8,608 bases of DNA from Candidatus Solincola jinzensis (GCA_015711875.1 JACVJG010000090.1:1-8608), one strand, 5' to 3'; shown: positions 1-6,623, numbered from the stretch's first letter. Notes: generated from the letters alone by a model not told the origin. Made by a program: numbers and translations.

Positions 1-1023
1 AGGAAGGATACCGGGTCCGCCGAGCAGGTCCGCCCTGCCCTGGGTGAAGGCGCCCTGGTGAGTGAACATCCCGATGTGCAGGCCTTTCTTCCAGGAAAAA
101 GATTCCATGGAAGACGAGAGCGCCAGGGCCGCGCCCGCGGCAGCCACGCCGGTCATCGCCAGGACGTCCGCTACCCCGAAGCCCTTTCCGGCAGTGCGCG
201 CAGCTCTTTCTTTATATGCTTCCCCCGGCGCCCCCTCCGCCATGGCCGCGGACGGCAGGACCGCGGTCTTCTGCCTTCCCTCCCGTGGGGGAGCCGGGCG
301 CGCGGAAACCGACGCCCTTGCCCCCACCGGGGACAGTGGGCTGCCGCACTCCTGACAAAAGCTGTTGCCCTCCGGGTTCTTAGCGTAGCATTCCGGACAG
401 GTCACCGTGGGACGCCGCCCAAGCCGGGGGGGCGGAGCCGGGGGGGCAGGCGATATGGCCTGCGTTTTATCCGTGTCCATGTAGTCTGCCGGCGAGACGA
501 GCGCTGTTTTCTCCGCCGCTGCCGGCCTTGCCTCCTGAGGAAAAGCAGCCGTTTTCCCCGGGGCCTCCGCGACGCAATCCGCCTCCGGCGGAATATAATA
601 TTGAGGTCGCTCCAGGGGTGGTGGCGGGGGCACGGCTTCCCGTCCCTGCTCCCGCCGAGGCCGGATGACCTCCTCCACCACGGAACTCCCATGCGCCAAG
701 GCCTCGGAGCCAGCGGACGACCCACCGGCGTCCACGCCGTGGGCGTCACGAGGAACCGCGGGGTGGGCCGTCGCCGTATCCATATCCGGAGCGGGAGGCA
801 CTCCGGGAGTGGGAGGAGGGGTTGTGGGCAACCGCATCCCTGTCTCTTTTACAGGTCTCGAGCCGGAGGGAAGAGGCGCGGTTTTGTGAGCGTCTCCCCC
901 CTCTCGTGCCGGACCGGGTTTTCTATCCAACTGGGCGAAGGGCACGTCCGGAAGCGGGGCTCCGCATGCCATGCAGAAGGCCGCGTCATGCCTGTTTTCC
1001 TGGCCGCAACTTGGGCAATTCAT
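1..1023 (-). CDS. Double zinc-ribbon protein with proline-rich linker, partial (C-terminus beyond the left edge)
   Basis: The frame is open from an ATG at 1021-1023 to the left edge, 341 codons without a stop, so the C-terminus is missing. Residues 1-21 form a zinc ribbon with C3, C6, C17 and C20. A second ribbon has C209, C212, C223 and C226, and both follow C-x2-C-x10-C-x2-C. Residues 22-200 between them are rich in Pro, Ala and Glu and look disordered. After the second ribbon comes another polar stretch, then a hydrophobic run at about 282-303 that could be a membrane helix. GGAAAGG lies about 12 nt upstream of the ATG. Small zinc ribbons of this kind are common at the N-termini of bacterial membrane or regulatory proteins, but the domain that would show the function is not visible. 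The coding call is firm; the role is unknown. Confidence 0.8.
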   Translation of the reverse strand, partial: MNCPSCGQENRHDAAFCMACGAPLPDVPFAQLDRKPGPAREGGDAHKTAPLPSGSRPVKETGMRLPTTPPPTPGVPPAPDMDTATAHPAVPRDAHGVDAGGSSAGSEALAHGSSVVEEVIRPRREQGREAVPPPPPLERPQYYIPPEADCVAEAPGKTAAFPQEARPAAAEKTALVSPADYMDTDKTQAISPAPPAPPPRLGRRPTVTCPECYAKNPEGNSFCQECGSPLSPVGARASVSARPAPPREGRQKTAVLPSAAMAEGAPGEAYKERAARTAGKGFGVADVLAMTGVAAAGAALALSSSMESFSWKKGLHIGMFTHQGAFTQGRADLLGGPGILP

Positions 1024-1040
1024 CTCCCCGCCAACCTTTC

Positions 1041-1334
1041 CTATCCTATTAGAGCCTCCTCACTACCCATCTTAACCGCGTTGTCTAGTTCCGTTAACAA
1101 GGTGCTTGGGTCACGAGCAATCGCTCCCCGCTTCTCATATATGGTTACACTTAGGGGCCGATATATCCTTGTCGGCAAATCTGAGAGGCGTTTCAAGCCA
1201 GGATGGGTTTGCAGGCCGGAAAGGCATGTATATTGGCGGCGCGAGCCTTCCGCCGTTACCGCGAAACGCTCCGGCTCGTACCCAGATGCCAGGATCTTAA
1301 CCCTGCAAAAGCCTTTATGGCCGGGGGGCAGCAA
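1041..1334 (-). CDS. Possible small protein of unknown function (uncertain)
   Basis: A 97-codon frame starts at a TTG (1332-1334) and ends at TAG (1041-1043), 17 nt before the zinc-ribbon gene, which is operon-like spacing. The same frame stays open upstream to a stop at 1437-1439, giving about 131 codons, but that extension has no ATG, GTG or TTG. The translation has no motif I recognise. Third-position GC is clearly lower than in the neighbours, especially in the last 45 codons, and no good ribosome binding site precedes the TTG. It could be a small real gene, a decayed one that has lost its start, or an open frame by chance. Confidence 0.27.
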   Translation of the reverse strand: MLPPGHKGFCRVKILASGYEPERFAVTAEGSRRQYTCLSGLQTHPGLKRLSDLPTRIYRPLSVTIYEKRGAIARDPSTLLTELDNAVKMGSEEALIG

Positions 1335-1412
1335 GGCCGTGAGTCGAAGGGCAAGGCCGCCAGGTTCGCGGGCAACAGTCGAAACATCGCCGAGAACGGG
1401 AAGAGCGATGTC

Positions 1413-1425
1413 GGTAATGATTACC
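1413..1425. promoter_or_regulatory. Perfect inverted repeat, possible operator
   Basis: GGTAAT-G-ATTACC is a perfect 6-bp inverted repeat around one base. It lies about 100 nt downstream of the stress protein gene and 390 nt upstream of the zinc-ribbon gene start. The size and symmetry suit a dimeric DNA-binding protein, but no promoter is visible beside it and one such palindrome can occur by chance. Confidence 0.2.
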
Positions 1426-1521
1426 AGTATTGCGCTTTAATAACGCTCCCTCTGTTATGGCAAGAAATCGATTCCTGGCCACCCCGGCTGAAGATGACCC
1501 TTAGACCTTTATGCCCTGGCT

Positions 1522-2409
1522 TTACGCTTTGAGCACGAGAACGGGGCGCTCGCTCTCTCTGATCACCCTCTGGGCCACGCCACCGAGAAAGCCGCCGGTG
1601 GTGCGATAGCCGAAAGCCCCGATGATTATCAGGGAGGCGTCGATGTCCTTGGCCACCTGCAGTATCCACTGTGCCGGATTGCCTTCCACCAGCTTGATGT
1701 CCACGCTCTTGCAGGAGGGCGCCAGAGTGTCTGCCATCTCCTGCAGGGCCTCCATCTCGCTCCTCGCTTTCTCTTTCCTGGCCTTGAAGGCGGCGTCCCA
1801 GCCGAAGGTGGATTTCCCCTCCTGCACGTGCAGGAGGGTGACCGGAGCGCAGAAGGACTCCACGAAGCTGGTCAGCGTGGGCTTGATCCTCTCCGCGTAT
1901 TCCGAGAAATCATTGGCGATGAGTATTTTCTCCAGCAGCAATCCGCATACGTTCTGGCAGGAGAATCCCCCGCCCTCCTCGTTAACCCTGCATTGCTGGA
2001 TCATCACCGGCCGGTCAGAGAGCGCCAACACTTTTTCGCTCACGCTTCCGAGCAGCAGCCGGTTGAAGAAACCTTTGCCGTGTGCGCCCATGTAGATGAA
2101 ATCCACGTCCTCTTCCCGCGCGGTCTCCGCGATGGTGGGCGCGGGGCTTCCGGCTTTGATGACCGTTTTCAGTTTATAACCGTCTCTCCCTATCTGCCCG
2201 GCGAGCCGCTCCATCTGCTTGCGCGCTTCCTCTTCCAAAGCCGTGAAAGCTGGGCTGAGGTGCTCTCCGTATTCCGCGTGCATTTTCGCGTCTATGACGT
2301 GCAGGAGCACCATCTCGTTCATGCCTACCGCGGCAAGCTCTCCCGCGCACTCCAACATCCTCTCCGTGAAAGGAGAGAAATCCACCGCGAACAATACTTT
2401 CTTAAGCAT
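1522..2409 (-). CDS. Tandem two-domain universal stress protein (UspA family)
   Basis: The 295-residue product contains two Usp alpha/beta domains, about residues 1-139 and 160-295, each of usual length for the family. Each begins with a beta strand ending in the conserved Asp (D10 in VLFAVDFS, D167 in ILIANDFS). Domain 1 has the full ATP-binding pattern G-x2-G-x9-G-S (G108, G111, G121, S122). Domain 2 keeps the three glycines (G264, G267, G277) but has V278 where Ser or Thr is usual. UspA-type proteins are cytoplasmic and associated with survival under stress and growth arrest; domain 1 is predicted to bind ATP. The start is the ATG at 2407-2409, preceded by GAGGAGG with good spacing. It appears to be a single-gene unit, with a candidate terminator and promoter upstream. 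Confidence 0.93.
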   Translation of the reverse strand: MLKKVLFAVDFSPFTERMLECAGELAAVGMNEMVLLHVIDAKMHAEYGEHLSPAFTALEEEARKQMERLAGQIGRDGYKLKTVIKAGSPAPTIAETAREEDVDFIYMGAHGKGFFNRLLLGSVSEKVLALSDRPVMIQQCRVNEEGGGFSCQNVCGLLLEKILIANDFSEYAERIKPTLTSFVESFCAPVTLLHVQEGKSTFGWDAAFKARKEKARSEMEALQEMADTLAPSCKSVDIKLVEGNPAQWILQVAKDIDASLIIIGAFGYRTTGGFLGGVAQRVIRESERPVLVLKA

Positions 2410-2413
2410 TCTT

Positions 2414-2458
2414 CCTCCTCTACCTCACTCTTCTAGTGCTTTATCCAGTTTCCCTCAA
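2414..2458 (-). promoter_or_regulatory. Candidate promoter and strong ribosome binding site for the universal stress protein gene
   Basis: Reading the minus strand, TTGAGG (2453-2458) is followed after 17 nt by TAGAAG (2430-2435). These match the sigma-70 consensus hexamers at four of six positions each. The predicted transcript would start about 20 nt before the ATG. GAGGAGG at 2414-2420 is a near-ideal Shine-Dalgarno sequence. The ribosome binding site is convincing; the promoter is only plausible. Confidence 0.4.
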
Positions 2459-2487
2459 AGCTCGCGTCACTCTCCGGCATGAAGGCG

Positions 2488-2517
2488 AAAAAGAGCTTTG
2501 CCCATAAAGCCCCTCTC
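2488..2517 (-). terminator. Candidate rho-independent terminator upstream of the universal stress protein gene
   Basis: On the minus strand GCTTT (2506-2510) and AAAGC (2495-2499) form a stem around a 6-nt loop, followed within two bases by a run of five T (2488-2492). The stem can be extended outward mostly by G-U and A-U pairs. It lies between the protease gene cluster and the candidate promoter of the stress protein gene, where read-through from the upstream operon would be stopped. The short strict stem keeps confidence low. Confidence 0.35.
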
Positions 2518-2773
2518 CGCCTCCGCTCCCTGCGATCTGCGGCCCTCGCTTTCATTCCGTGCTTATTCCTATGAATATTGTTTCCTTTACGGTCTTTTTT
2601 ACTCCTGTTTTTTCGCCAACAGGAAGGGTGGGCGTTTTTCGGCTCGCCATCACGGCGTGACGTGCCCGCAAAGTCCCGGCCTGCCTTGAGAGACGGCCGC
2701 TTGTTAGGGATTGAGGGGGTTTATACTCTCGCATGTATGGTGTTTTTTCATGTCGGCCCTCGGGGTGTGATGC

Positions 2774-2801
2774 CACCCTGCATCCGCGCGCGGATGAGGT
2801 G
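2774..2801. repeat. GC-rich palindrome forming an extended stem
   Basis: CATCCGCGCGCGGATG at 2781-2796 is a perfect 16-bp palindrome. CACC (2774-2777) and GGTG (2798-2801) extend it across a small 3/1 internal loop. It lies downstream of the protease cluster on the minus strand. No T-run follows on either strand, so it is not a classical intrinsic terminator; it could be an RNA-stabilising hairpin or a protein site. Confidence 0.4.
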
Positions 2802-2824
2802 CTGTCCCTCGAAAAGCCCCTGCC

Positions 2825-2839
2825 GTGTTGCGCCAACAC
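2825..2839. promoter_or_regulatory. Inverted repeat, possible operator
   Basis: GTGTTG-CGC-CAACAC is a perfect 6-bp inverted repeat with a 3-nt centre. The geometry suits a dimeric regulator. It sits in non-coding sequence about 415 nt before the universal stress protein gene, too far to assign to it with confidence. Confidence 0.22.
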
Positions 2840-2917
2840 ATAAACTTTGCAAGGACTCACCGAATTCTGTTCATGCCAATACCTAACGCTTCGGGCGATG
2901 GGGAATGGGGCGTCTTC

Positions 2918-3189
2918 GCCCCAGATGACCACCAGGGGGAGGAAGAAGGCGACGAAGTTGTTGAGGGCGTGGGCGGTTATGGGCATATCCGGAGTGGTGT
3001 AGAAGGGCGATGGCTCAGGAGCCCCAGATGACCACCAGGGGGAGGAAGAAGGCGACGAAGTTGTTGAGGGCGTGGGCGGTTATGGGCATATCCGGAGTGG
3101 TGTAGAAGGGCGATGGCTCAGGAGCCCCAGATGACCACCAGGGGGAGGAAGAAGGCGACGAAGTTGTTGAGGGCGTGGGCGGTTATGGG
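2918..3189. repeat. 103-bp tandem repeat (2.6 copies) derived from the 3' end of the protease gene
   Basis: Two full units, 2918-3020 and 3021-3123, are identical over 103 bp. A third partial copy at 3124-3189 (66 bp) is the end of the intact protease gene. Each unit carries, on the minus strand, the codons for the last 23 residues including the HALNN motif; units 2 and 3 end with the TGA stop, and the unit also holds a short 3' flank. The duplicated copies have an ATG in front of the Pro codon instead of the Trp-Ser codons of the real gene, so the middle copy forms a 24-codon mini-frame (3015-3089) with no ribosome binding site. The period is not a multiple of three. GGGCGATGG recurs at 2893-2901, 3005-3013 and 3108-3116 and may mark a recombination junction. 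Confidence 0.95.
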
Positions 3190-4575
3190 AGACCAGAGGT
3201 TGTCGTTGTATTCGTAGAGCAGACAGAAGATAGCGCCCGCCAGGGTCCTGCCCAGGAGACCGTAAAGGCTGAAGTGGACGGCGGAAAAGAGGAACCCGTT
3301 GAGAAAAACGGCGCTCCACAGCCCCATGCGGTTGCGCATGGCAGGATACAGGTACCCCCTGAAGAAGATCTCCTCGCAGATGGGCGCGGCCACCACGATG
3401 ATGACGCCAGCGATGAAGATGTCCGCTCCCGTGAGGCTTTTCACGTTCACGTCAAAGAACCCCTGCAGCCACCTTTCCACGTTCTCCAGTCCCCGCAACA
3501 TCCCCGCGGAGATAAAGCCGCTCGCCACCGCCAACCAGAATGCGAGGGACCCTCCCACGAGCCCCAGGCCCAGGCTTGCGGGGAGGTTTTTGCCGTTGAA
3601 CCCCACCTCCCTCAGGGGGCTGCCGTAGCTGTAGGCCACCAGGAAAGCGAAGGCAAGCGTCGAGGAGTAAAGGAGCAAAGAGATCAACAACTGCGCGGCG
3701 CCAACGGAGATCTCGTCCCCCTGCCTCATCATGAAGGTCATAAGCCCATTGAGTAGGAAGGGCAAGGGGAGAAAAGCGAGCCCCGGCCACAGCTTCCAGG
3801 GCACACCGGTGGTAAGCAAGGCTGCTCCGCGGGCGGAAGCACCCCCTCCTTCCGCCATCCCGGCTGGGCCGGCGCGCCAGCACGCCTCGCACCAGTTCTT
3901 CCCCCCCACCACCCTTCTGCACCCCCCGCATATGAGGGCCCCGCACTTCAGGCACCTCGTCACCGCCCTCACGCCGGGGTGATAGGCGCATGTGGCTACG
4001 ATCCTGGCAGCCACAGGACCGCTCCCGGCGTTGACCTCCGCGGGGATTCCGGCCTGCGCCGCCGCTTCTTTTGGCGCCTGCGGGGTTCGCGCCCTCGCGG
4101 CTGGGGCGGGAGCCCCTTCCTGCACAGGAGCGGGATAAGGGGTATGCGGCGTGGGGTCCTGGTTCTCATGGTATGGCCCCGCAGGTGACGGGCCTTGATA
4201 TGCCTGCGGGGTTCGCGCCCTCGCGGCTGGGTCGGCCGTCTCTACTGGTGGTTGGGTGTTAAGACGGGTTGGCGATGCGTCAGTGGCCTGCAAGGGCACG
4301 TCCTGGAGCGTGGCCGGGCGATCAGGCCCAAGCCCTCCTGGCATCGCGCTCGTCCCTGGTTGGCTGGAAAAGGCTTCCTCGCCAAGGTAAGCGGTCCCCG
4401 CTGGCTCGTACGCGGTTTTTTCTGCCTCGTAGCCCCCCTGCCGCGCCGCGCACCCGCGGCACCATGGCCGGGCCGCTATTTCCACCAGGCATTCGCGGCA
4501 GAGATACCTCCCGCAACCCGCGCAGCGGGCGAGTGCCGGGCTATGCGGGTGCTGCTCGCAATATGGGCGCTGCAT
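3118..4575 (-). CDS. CPBP family intramembrane protease with two N-terminal zinc-finger modules
   Basis: The 485-residue product has a cytoplasmic-looking N-terminal half and a membrane C-terminal half. Two B-box-like modules have ligands C6, H9, C18, C21, C26, C29, C39, C42 and C196, H199, C208, C211, C216, C219, C229, C232. Their spacing is identical (C-x2-H-x8-C-x2-C-x4-C-x2-C-x9-C-x2-C). A Pro/Ala-rich linker (about 45-190) separates them. About seven hydrophobic segments follow from residue 262. The CPBP (CAAX protease and bacteriocin-processing, Pfam Rce1-like) motifs are complete: E401-E402 with R406, F430-xxx-H434, and H468-xxx-N472. The family includes glutamate-dependent membrane proteases, but the substrate here is unknown. 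The ATG at 4573-4575 has a GAGAAGGGG Shine-Dalgarno region, 35 nt after the neighbouring paralogue. Its 3' end is duplicated downstream. The family call is firm; proteolytic activity is inferred. Confidence 0.93.
   Translation of the reverse strand: MQRPYCEQHPHSPALARCAGCGRYLCRECLVEIAARPWCRGCAARQGGYEAEKTAYEPAGTAYLGEEAFSSQPGTSAMPGGLGPDRPATLQDVPLQATDASPTRLNTQPPVETADPAARARTPQAYQGPSPAGPYHENQDPTPHTPYPAPVQEGAPAPAARARTPQAPKEAAAQAGIPAEVNAGSGPVAARIVATCAYHPGVRAVTRCLKCGALICGGCRRVVGGKNWCEACWRAGPAGMAEGGGASARGAALLTTGVPWKLWPGLAFLPLPFLLNGLMTFMMRQGDEISVGAAQLLISLLLYSSTLAFAFLVAYSYGSPLREVGFNGKNLPASLGLGLVGGSLAFWLAVASGFISAGMLRGLENVERWLQGFFDVNVKSLTGADIFIAGVIIVVAAPICEEIFFRGYLYPAMRNRMGLWSAVFLNGFLFSAVHFSLYGLLGRTLAGAIFCLLYEYNDNLWSPITAHALNNFVAFFLPLVVIWGS
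4076..4231 (-). repeat. 30-bp direct repeat inside the protease linker
   Basis: An identical 30-bp segment occurs at 4076-4105 and 4202-4231, 126 bp apart (42 codons, in frame). On the minus strand it encodes AARARTPQA in both places, at about residues 117-125 and 159-167 of the longer CPBP protease. It lies in the Pro/Ala-rich linker between the two zinc modules and suggests linker growth by duplication. Confidence 0.9.
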
Positions 4576-4610
4576 ATCGGCCCCTTCTCTTTCTCCTCGG
4601 GTCGTTCGGG

Positions 4611-5615
4611 CTAACCGCCCGTAAATAGAGTTATCAGCACCACCGCCAGGTTATATAGAGAGTGCGCCAGCATGGGAGCCACCAGAGACTCCGTTTTCTC
4701 GTATAAAAAGGCCAGGACCATGCCCACCAACACCAGGGAAAGCATGAATACAGGCTGCATATGAAGAGCACCGAAGATCACGCCGTTCAGCACTATGGCC
4801 CCCCAGACCCCCACCCGCCTGCGTAGAGTGGGGTAGAAAAGCCCCCGGAAGAAGAGCTCCTCGAACACGGGCGCGAGCACCACCGTCACCAGCACCGTCA
4901 GCGCCAGATAGCCACCCCCCAGATCCCTTAAGCGTTCGCTCTCCGCGCTTACCGGACCGCGTCCTGCCAGGATATAAAAGACGAGGTAGACGAGGAAAAA
5001 GGCCGCGTAGCTCATGACCACCGCCGCCAGCGCGCCCAGCCATCCGAAGGATATGGTGCGGGTGGGGTTTCCCCAGCGCAGGCCCAGCTCCTCTCGGCCC
5101 CTTCCATGCCGCCTGGGGATGAGCGTCACGCTCAAAGCGATAAGGGGACAGAGGAAGGCCGCGTAGGCCAGGTGGCTGTAGAAAAGAGGGTTGTCGGTGG
5201 AGACCATGAGCACCACGCCCAGCACGCTGTAGATGCCGAAGATCGCCAGCCAGGTCGCCATCACCTCGCCCAGCCCCCAGTCCGCCCTCCACCACCTCCG
5301 CTCGCTTTCCCCAGCCGGCTCCGGGACGGCTGCCGGCTTGGGGATGGCGGCGCCGTAAGCCACCCCCCACCCTTCCCCTTGGCCATATGATGGCGCGGGC
5401 CCGAAGCCGGGGCCGGCGACAGGGGGTGGGGGACTGGGGGCATAGGAACAGGCGTGGCAGAGATAGCGCCCCGATATCAGCCGGGCACAGCGCGCGCAAG
5501 CCGGCCTGGCGCACGAAACGCACAAGGCGGTCGCCGGTTCCTCGGGATGCCATGAGCAGCGGGGCAACTCGGGGAGGAACCCCTCCCCCCCGCCTCCGCG
5601 CTCTATGTCTTCCAT
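4611..5615 (-). CDS. CPBP family intramembrane protease with one N-terminal zinc-finger module
   Basis: The 334-residue product is a shorter paralogue of the next gene. A single B-box-like module uses C20, H23, C32, C35, C40, C43, C53 and C56, with exactly the same spacing as the two modules of its neighbour. A Pro/Gly-rich linker (about 58-107) leads to roughly seven hydrophobic segments from residue 118. The CPBP motifs are present: E252-E253 with R257 in FEELFFRG, F281-xxx-H285, and H318-xxx-N322. It is predicted to be an integral membrane protein of the Rce1-like glutamate protease family; the substrate and activity are not known. The ATG (5613-5615) directly follows the asd stop codon without any gap, and AGGGG lies inside the end of asd, so translation is probably coupled to asd. 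The product could be a protease or a non-proteolytic family member. Confidence 0.93.
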   Translation of the reverse strand: MEDIERGGGGEGFLPELPRCSWHPEEPATALCVSCARPACARCARLISGRYLCHACSYAPSPPPPVAGPGFGPAPSYGQGEGWGVAYGAAIPKPAAVPEPAGESERRWWRADWGLGEVMATWLAIFGIYSVLGVVLMVSTDNPLFYSHLAYAAFLCPLIALSVTLIPRRHGRGREELGLRWGNPTRTISFGWLGALAAVVMSYAAFFLVYLVFYILAGRGPVSAESERLRDLGGGYLALTVLVTVVLAPVFEELFFRGLFYPTLRRRVGVWGAIVLNGVIFGALHMQPVFMLSLVLVGMVLAFLYEKTESLVAPMLAHSLYNLAVVLITLFTGG

Positions 5616-6623
5616 CTAGTACCCCTGGATAAGCTCCGCTATCTGCACGGCGTTGAGCGCCGCGCCCTTGCGCAGGTTATCGGCCACGATCCACATGTTC
5701 AGCGCGCGGGGGCAGGAGGTGTCGGCCCTTATCCTGCCCACGTAGCATGCGTCCTTGCCGGCTGCCTCCAGCGCCAATGGGTAGAGGTTTCTCGCAGGGT
5801 CGTCCACTACCTCCACCCCCGGCGCCCGGGCAAGGATGCTCCTTGCCTCATCTGGCGCGATCTCCTCCTCGAACTCCGCGTTCACGGACTCGGAGTGGCC
5901 GATGAACACGGGCACCCGCACCGCGGTTGCCGAAACCGGCAGGTCGGGGAGCCCCATGATCTTCCTGGTCTCTTCGACCATCTTCATCTCTTCCTTGCTG
6001 TGGCCCCCCTCCAGGAAAACGTCTATATGCGGCAGGCAGTTAAAGGCTATGGGGTGAGGGTAGACCCGCGGAGTGGGCTGCTTCTCTTCCAGAACCTGCC
6101 TGCTCTGCTCCCTGAGCTCGTCCACCGCGTCCTTGCCGGTCCCGGAGACTGACTGATAGGTGGAAACCACGACCCTGCGCAGGGGCGAGCGGTCGTGGAG
6201 GGGTTTCAGAACCACCACCATCTGGATGGTGGAGCAGTTGGGGTTGGCGATGATGCCCTGGTGCCGGCGGGCTTCCTCGGGGTTGACTTCCGGCACCACC
6301 AGCGGCACATCCTCCCGCATGCGGAAGGCGCTGCTGTTGTCCACCACCACCGCTCCCGCCTCGACCGCCAGGGGCGCGAAGCGCCTGGAAACCTCCGCTC
6401 CCGCAGAGAAAAGGGCGAGATCGATGCCCTTGAAGGAATCCTCCCCCAGCACCTGGACCTCCACTTCCTCGCCGCGGAACGGCAGTCGCCGGCCCCGCGA
6501 GCGTTCGGAAGCGAGCAGCCGCAGCTCGCAAACGGGGAAGTCCCGCTCCTCGAGGATCTCGCGCATCGCCTGGCCCACCATGCCGGTGGCACCCACTACC
6601 GCGACTCTAAGCTCTCTTTTCAT
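5616..6623 (-). CDS. asd: Aspartate-semialdehyde dehydrogenase
   Basis: The 335-residue cytoplasmic enzyme reduces L-aspartyl-4-phosphate to L-aspartate-4-semialdehyde with NADPH, releasing phosphate. This is the second step of the lysine, threonine, methionine and diaminopimelate pathway. The N-terminal Rossmann motif GATGMVG (residues 11-17) binds the cofactor. The catalytic nucleophile is C130 in NPNCSTIQ, followed by Q157 in STYQSVSGTG. R237 in VRVPV binds substrate, and H243 in GHSESVN is the general acid/base. Length and motif order match the full-length bacterial enzyme with nothing missing. The ATG at 6621-6623 has GGGAGAG immediately upstream. It lies 384 nt downstream of lysC and abuts the following protease gene, which supports an operon. 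Confidence 0.97.
   Translation of the reverse strand: MKRELRVAVVGATGMVGQAMREILEERDFPVCELRLLASERSRGRRLPFRGEEVEVQVLGEDSFKGIDLALFSAGAEVSRRFAPLAVEAGAVVVDNSSAFRMREDVPLVVPEVNPEEARRHQGIIANPNCSTIQMVVVLKPLHDRSPLRRVVVSTYQSVSGTGKDAVDELREQSRQVLEEKQPTPRVYPHPIAFNCLPHIDVFLEGGHSKEEMKMVEETRKIMGLPDLPVSATAVRVPVFIGHSESVNAEFEEEIAPDEARSILARAPGVEVVDDPARNLYPLALEAAGKDACYVGRIRADTSCPRALNMWIVADNLRKGAALNAVQIAELIQGY

Larger units (their letters stand above)
1024..1521. other. Gap between the universal stress protein gene and the zinc-ribbon gene
   Basis: About 500 bp separate the two well-supported genes. The only protein-like content is the uncertain minus-strand frame ending at 1041. A perfect short palindrome lies at 1413-1425. 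I see no convincing rho-independent terminator downstream of the stress protein stop, no tRNA and no known riboswitch. The stretch is less GC-rich than the coding sequence around it. Confidence 0.5.
2518..2917. other. Non-coding stretch with several inverted repeats
   Basis: No reading frame here looks like a real protein. A minus-strand frame from 2986 to 2552 begins inside the duplicated protease tail and then runs into unrelated sequence, so it is a chimera. Structures seen are a 7-bp stem with an 8-nt loop at 2603-2624 (TCCTGTT/AACAGGA), a 16-bp palindrome at 2781-2796, and a 15-bp inverted repeat at 2825-2839. I compared the GCAAAG-containing part near 2668 with the cyclic-di-GMP riboswitch core and it does not fit. 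Confidence 0.5.

Noticed and set aside
58..1440. 460-codon plus-strand reading frame
   Set aside because: It lies opposite the zinc-ribbon gene, whose frame shows two well-formed zinc ribbons. The plus-strand translation is Arg/Gly-rich low-complexity sequence typical of an antisense shadow in GC-rich DNA.
2640..2710. Cyclic-di-GMP riboswitch resemblance (GCAAAG with nearby GGCC)
   Set aside because: The core GGCAAACC arm and the paired regions at fixed distances are missing; only a few common bases match.
2552..2986. 144-codon minus-strand reading frame beginning with the CPBP tail peptide
   Set aside because: Its first 23 residues are the duplicated end of the protease gene and the rest reads through unrelated non-coding sequence. 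It has no ribosome binding site and is a by-product of the 103-bp duplication.
3015..3089. 24-codon mini-gene encoding a hydrophobic helix in the middle repeat copy
   Set aside because: It arises because the repeat junction places an ATG before the duplicated tail. There is no Shine-Dalgarno sequence and no sign of independent selection.
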